64,000 nt of DNA from Pelotomaculum sp. PtaB.Bin104. GTDB taxonomy: Bacteria > Bacillota > Desulfotomaculia > Desulfotomaculales > Pelotomaculaceae. Within the stretch, counting starts at the first letter, position 1. Each line of letters opens with the position of its first letter. The stretch covers positions 57,997 through 121,996 of the forward strand of contig MVQL01000134.1 in NCBI GenBank assembly GCA_002067205.1, written 5' to 3'. The notes below the pieces were generated by a model that saw nothing but the letters and a program-made list of their open reading frames with translations, ran no database searches and was not told the DNA's origin. Of this stretch, positions 61,826-64,000 are shown in pieces. Position numbers and translations under genes: made by a program.

Positions 61826-62179
61826 TTATTGACCCCTATTTTGTTTTACTTTTAACATGTATTTAATAATGTAAAAAACAGTAGTATAAAGAATAGTTAC
61901 AATAAATATTGGAATATAAAGAAGGAATGTCATCATAGTGTCATTATGAAAATAATAAAGTACTAGATCAATAAAAGGCTCACCGTGAGATAATCTCAAC
62001 AAATCATGTAGTAGGTTTAAGAAAATTAGTAATAGCATTATAATTGGCGCAGCCCACATATATTTTTTATCTAGATAAATTAAAAAAACCAATATAAGAG
62101 GTATTATAATAGAGTAAAATACTATCATATTTATTACAGACAAATTTATATGCCTCCTTGCGCTTATTAAAATTACCAA
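61826..62179 (-). CDS. Hypothetical three-helix membrane protein
   Basis: The 117-residue frame has helices MIVFYSIIIPLILVFLIYLD, AAPIIMLLLIFLNLLHDLL and FLLYIPIFIVTILYTTVFYI with a Lys-rich tail. The start may be ATG at about 62128 (MIVFYS) rather than 62179. The family is not recognised. Confidence 0.5.
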   Translation of the reverse strand: MVILISARRHINLSVINMIVFYSIIIPLILVFLIYLDKKYMWAAPIIMLLLIFLNLLHDLLRLSHGEPFIDLVLYYFHNDTMMTFLLYIPIFIVTILYTTVFYIIKYMLKVKQNRGQ

Positions 62180-62400
62180 AGCGCGGCAACACTAATTATA
62201 CTTCCTTTTTTGTCCATCGTGATATTATGGTCCGGTACCGGTGCAAACCAGACGCCAGTCATTGTTGGCTTCATCGAATGGAACCTCCGGACGTTCCCTG
62301 ATCAGGCTAACAAAATAGGTGGACCGTTACATCTGCCTTCCATTAGTTTAAAGCCAACCTCTGTATCCAACGTAAAATGTATTCTTTTTACTATTTTTTA
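62173..62400 (-). pseudogene. Unidentified gene remnant in three frames
   Basis: Minus-strand reading gives HFTLDTEVGFKLMEGRCNGP, then one frame over FVSLIRERPEVPFDEANNDW, then in the third frame APVPDHNITMDKKGSIISVA ending at TAA 62173. These join smoothly as one protein, so the gene carries two frameshifts. The family is not recognised. Confidence 0.6.
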
Positions 62401-62533
62401 GTTTAATCGTGGCTACAGCCGCTTATAAATATTTCGCTCAGCGTCATCCATATCTTAAATTTACCTTGAGCAATAGTTTTCTGTAATTTAATAGGTTGCA
62501 GTTTGAATTTTTCGACGCCGGTGGATTTAAAGC

Positions 62534-62755
62534 CTAGAACCTTGGTAATGAAACTCCAATTGGTGGTCCATTAAAATAAATTTGACATAATGAGTAAATG
62601 AATAGCATTGCTAAAAAACAAGCTAATGTGATGAAAATTTTGCGTTTTATACTACTTTCTGGCGAAATACCAATAAGCAGGAATAGCAAGGATGCAAAAC
62701 CCGTGATAGCCGGGTTTATTAAGTAATATAAAATAATCAAAATACAACTCTCCAA
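62534..62755 (-). CDS. Small membrane protein, about 70 aa
   Basis: A frame with helices LINPAITGFASLLFLLIGIS and IFITLACFLAMLFIYSLCQI ends ...GVSLPRF. GGAGAG lies six bases before TTG at 62743, which may be the true start. The family is not recognised. Confidence 0.4.
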   Translation of the reverse strand: MESCILIILYYLINPAITGFASLLFLLIGISPESSIKRKIFITLACFLAMLFIYSLCQIYFNGPPIGVSLPRF

Positions 62756-62823
62756 CCTCTTAATGTAGTCATCTCCCTATTGCACTGGATATCTAATTAA
62801 CAAGTTAGAATTGTCCCAGTTCA

Positions 62824-63250
62824 TTATTTAGTCTTTATCGCCTCTTTGATGGCTGAGATATCAGTGCGTCTCATTTCACTGAGTAAAGGTTCTATTAAAC
62901 CGGCGTCGCTCAATTTGAAAGAGCCTTGTTCATTGCTGAATATGATCAGGTCCGCATTTTTTAATTTAGACACGTCGAAGTAACACCATCCGGCTAAATT
63001 GTACAGGCGCTCTGTAAACTCCGTGGCCTTCATAAACACTTGGTGTGTTTATCCACGGCAATCCGTGAAAAAGGACTCCAACCTCGCCTCCCAGCGTTGT
63101 ATACGCGGAAACAGACTTTTCCGCATCGTAAATTATTTCGAGAGACACTCCCGTAGATCGCAGTTTAGGGGGTTCCTCAACAATTTCTACCGCTTAGCTC
63201 GCACACACTCCCGGGATAAAGATATTGACGGCAACACCTCGGCAGCGCTG
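62824..63250 (-). pseudogene. Hypothetical protein remnant, frameshifted
   Basis: Three minus-strand pieces join: AAEVLPSISLSRECVRAKR, then VEIVEEPPKLRSTGVSLEII with YDAEKSVSAYTTLGGEVGVL, then FMKATEFTERLYNLAGWCYF with DVSKLKNADLIIFSNEQGSF, ending at TAA/TAG 62824. Frame changes lie near 63190 and 63045. The N-terminus is missing where it meets the DUF881 stop (63251). The family is not recognised. Confidence 0.6.
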
Positions 63251-63955
63251 CTAACTTTCTTTAACGGGCTTTCCGTAATCGAAGTATAATTCGCCTGTAA
63301 AGGCCGGTATCGTAATTTCTTCTTTTTCCTGTATTTGCATCAAAACGTCGTACTCGCTCAAATATTCGACTAGGCCTTCTTTTAATTCCAACCTGTTCTT
63401 GAGGACGGAGGCGTCGCCAATGGCGATAATACGGTAAGGAGGCGACAGGGGGGTCCCGTTGACGTTGACATGGTTGCCGGCCAGGCGTACTTCACTAATA
63501 GCCGTGATACGTTGGCCATTTATAGCTATCGCGTCCGAGCCGGCGCTGAATAATTCGTTAACCAATTTTAAAAGTTGCGCGTCAGTGACGTTGGGAAAGT
63601 CGACGGCGCCAAGTCCTGGCTCCCCCGGGCGCCTTTCCACAAGCAACTCCACTCCTGGTCCGGACACTTGGTATAAGCCGGCAAATTGTTTTATTTTGAC
63701 AAGTTCTCTTCCCAGCGCTTCTTCCGACTCCCTTTGTCCAATCCCAGCCTGCTCCAGTTTGACAGACAGGTCGGCAATCTCAGTCCGCAATTTATGCAAA
63801 TCCTCCACCAGACTTTTTTTCTCCAGGGCTAATTCCTGTTCTCTGTTCCGGGGACCAACGTTATCCCCGGCGCTGGTGGCGCGAAACTGGACGGCCAGTA
63901 TCACCCCCAGCACGATGGTTACAAAGCTAATTGAAATGAAAAAAGACCTGTTCAA
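63251..63955 (-). CDS. DUF881 family membrane-anchored protein
   Basis: TTG 63955 follows AGAGAGGG. The 234-residue protein has one N-terminal helix (FFISISFVTIVLGVILAVQF), a coiled coil (about 40-85) and the DUF881 core (QVSGPGVELLVERRP, NELFSAGSDAIAINGQRITA, SPPYRIIAIGDASVL). DUF881 (YlxW/YlxX-like) genes often sit near division genes and small basic proteins in Firmicutes. The window ends about 45 bp upstream, so its operon cannot be seen. Confidence 0.92.
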   Translation of the reverse strand: MNRSFFISISFVTIVLGVILAVQFRATSAGDNVGPRNREQELALEKKSLVEDLHKLRTEIADLSVKLEQAGIGQRESEEALGRELVKIKQFAGLYQVSGPGVELLVERRPGEPGLGAVDFPNVTDAQLLKLVNELFSAGSDAIAINGQRITAISEVRLAGNHVNVNGTPLSPPYRIIAIGDASVLKNRLELKEGLVEYLSEYDVLMQIQEKEEITIPAFTGELYFDYGKPVKES

Positions 63956-64000
63956 ATTAAGCCCTCTCTCTTTTATATTCTTTCACACGATACACAAGCC

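Overview
The window looks like chromosome of a spore-forming anaerobic Firmicute, most likely a Peptococcaceae/Desulfotomaculales-type clostridium. This is inference from content: a SpoVT-type regulator, a SleB-type LysM cell-wall hydrolase, a class III (Firmicutes-type) fructose-1,6-bisphosphatase beside a class II aldolase, beta and gamma-like subunits of a sodium-pumping decarboxylase, lysine 2,3-aminomutase, strong GGAGG ribosome sites and frequent TTG/GTG starts. No rRNA, tRNA or CRISPR array was seen.

Layout. 1-2.4 kb: a degenerate ~40-bp repeat array, a DUF421 membrane protein, and three tiny genes between duplicated hairpins. 2.4-7.2 kb: universal stress protein, decarboxylase subunits, SpoVT, a phage-derived small membrane protein and a VanY-type peptidase. 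7.2-14.1 kb: a gene graveyard containing a CDGSH pseudogene, an IS110-family transposase split by a 2.4-kb group II intron whose own reverse transcriptase is frameshifted, and truncated receiver, substrate-binding, hybrid-kinase and KimA-like genes fused end to end by deletions. 14.6-31.9 kb: a Cys-Gly-Pro-Phe repeat protein, a c-di-AMP riboswitch driving the LysM hydrolase, a kinase/GIY-YIG chimera, an ABC-F protein and two two-component systems, one with a broken kinase.

32-43 kb: a second c-di-AMP riboswitch precedes ablA-ablB (N-epsilon-acetyl-beta-lysine osmolyte synthesis). Then come a TetR/ABC exporter operon with twin operators, and a PIN-like gene close to an AAA ATPase/TOPRIM pair that is a plausible phage-defence module. 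43.5-54.6 kb: a giant multicopper oxidase with fibronectin repeats, the fbp/fba gluconeogenic pair (divergent), a MacB/P47-like (TULIP) chimera and a LysM-Cu/Zn superoxide dismutase. 54.6-64 kb: transglutaminase-like, DUF4424-like, lipoprotein, DUF1287 and DUF881 genes among many remnants, including the scar of a tandem duplication.

Two themes connect the genes. First, c-di-AMP appears to coordinate cell-wall hydrolysis and osmolyte synthesis. Second, the region is decaying: I count more than fifteen truncated, fused or frameshifted genes. Some single-base frameshifts could be sequence errors, but the fused ends, deletions and internal duplicates are not explained that way. All family assignments were made by eye from motifs; no database search was run.
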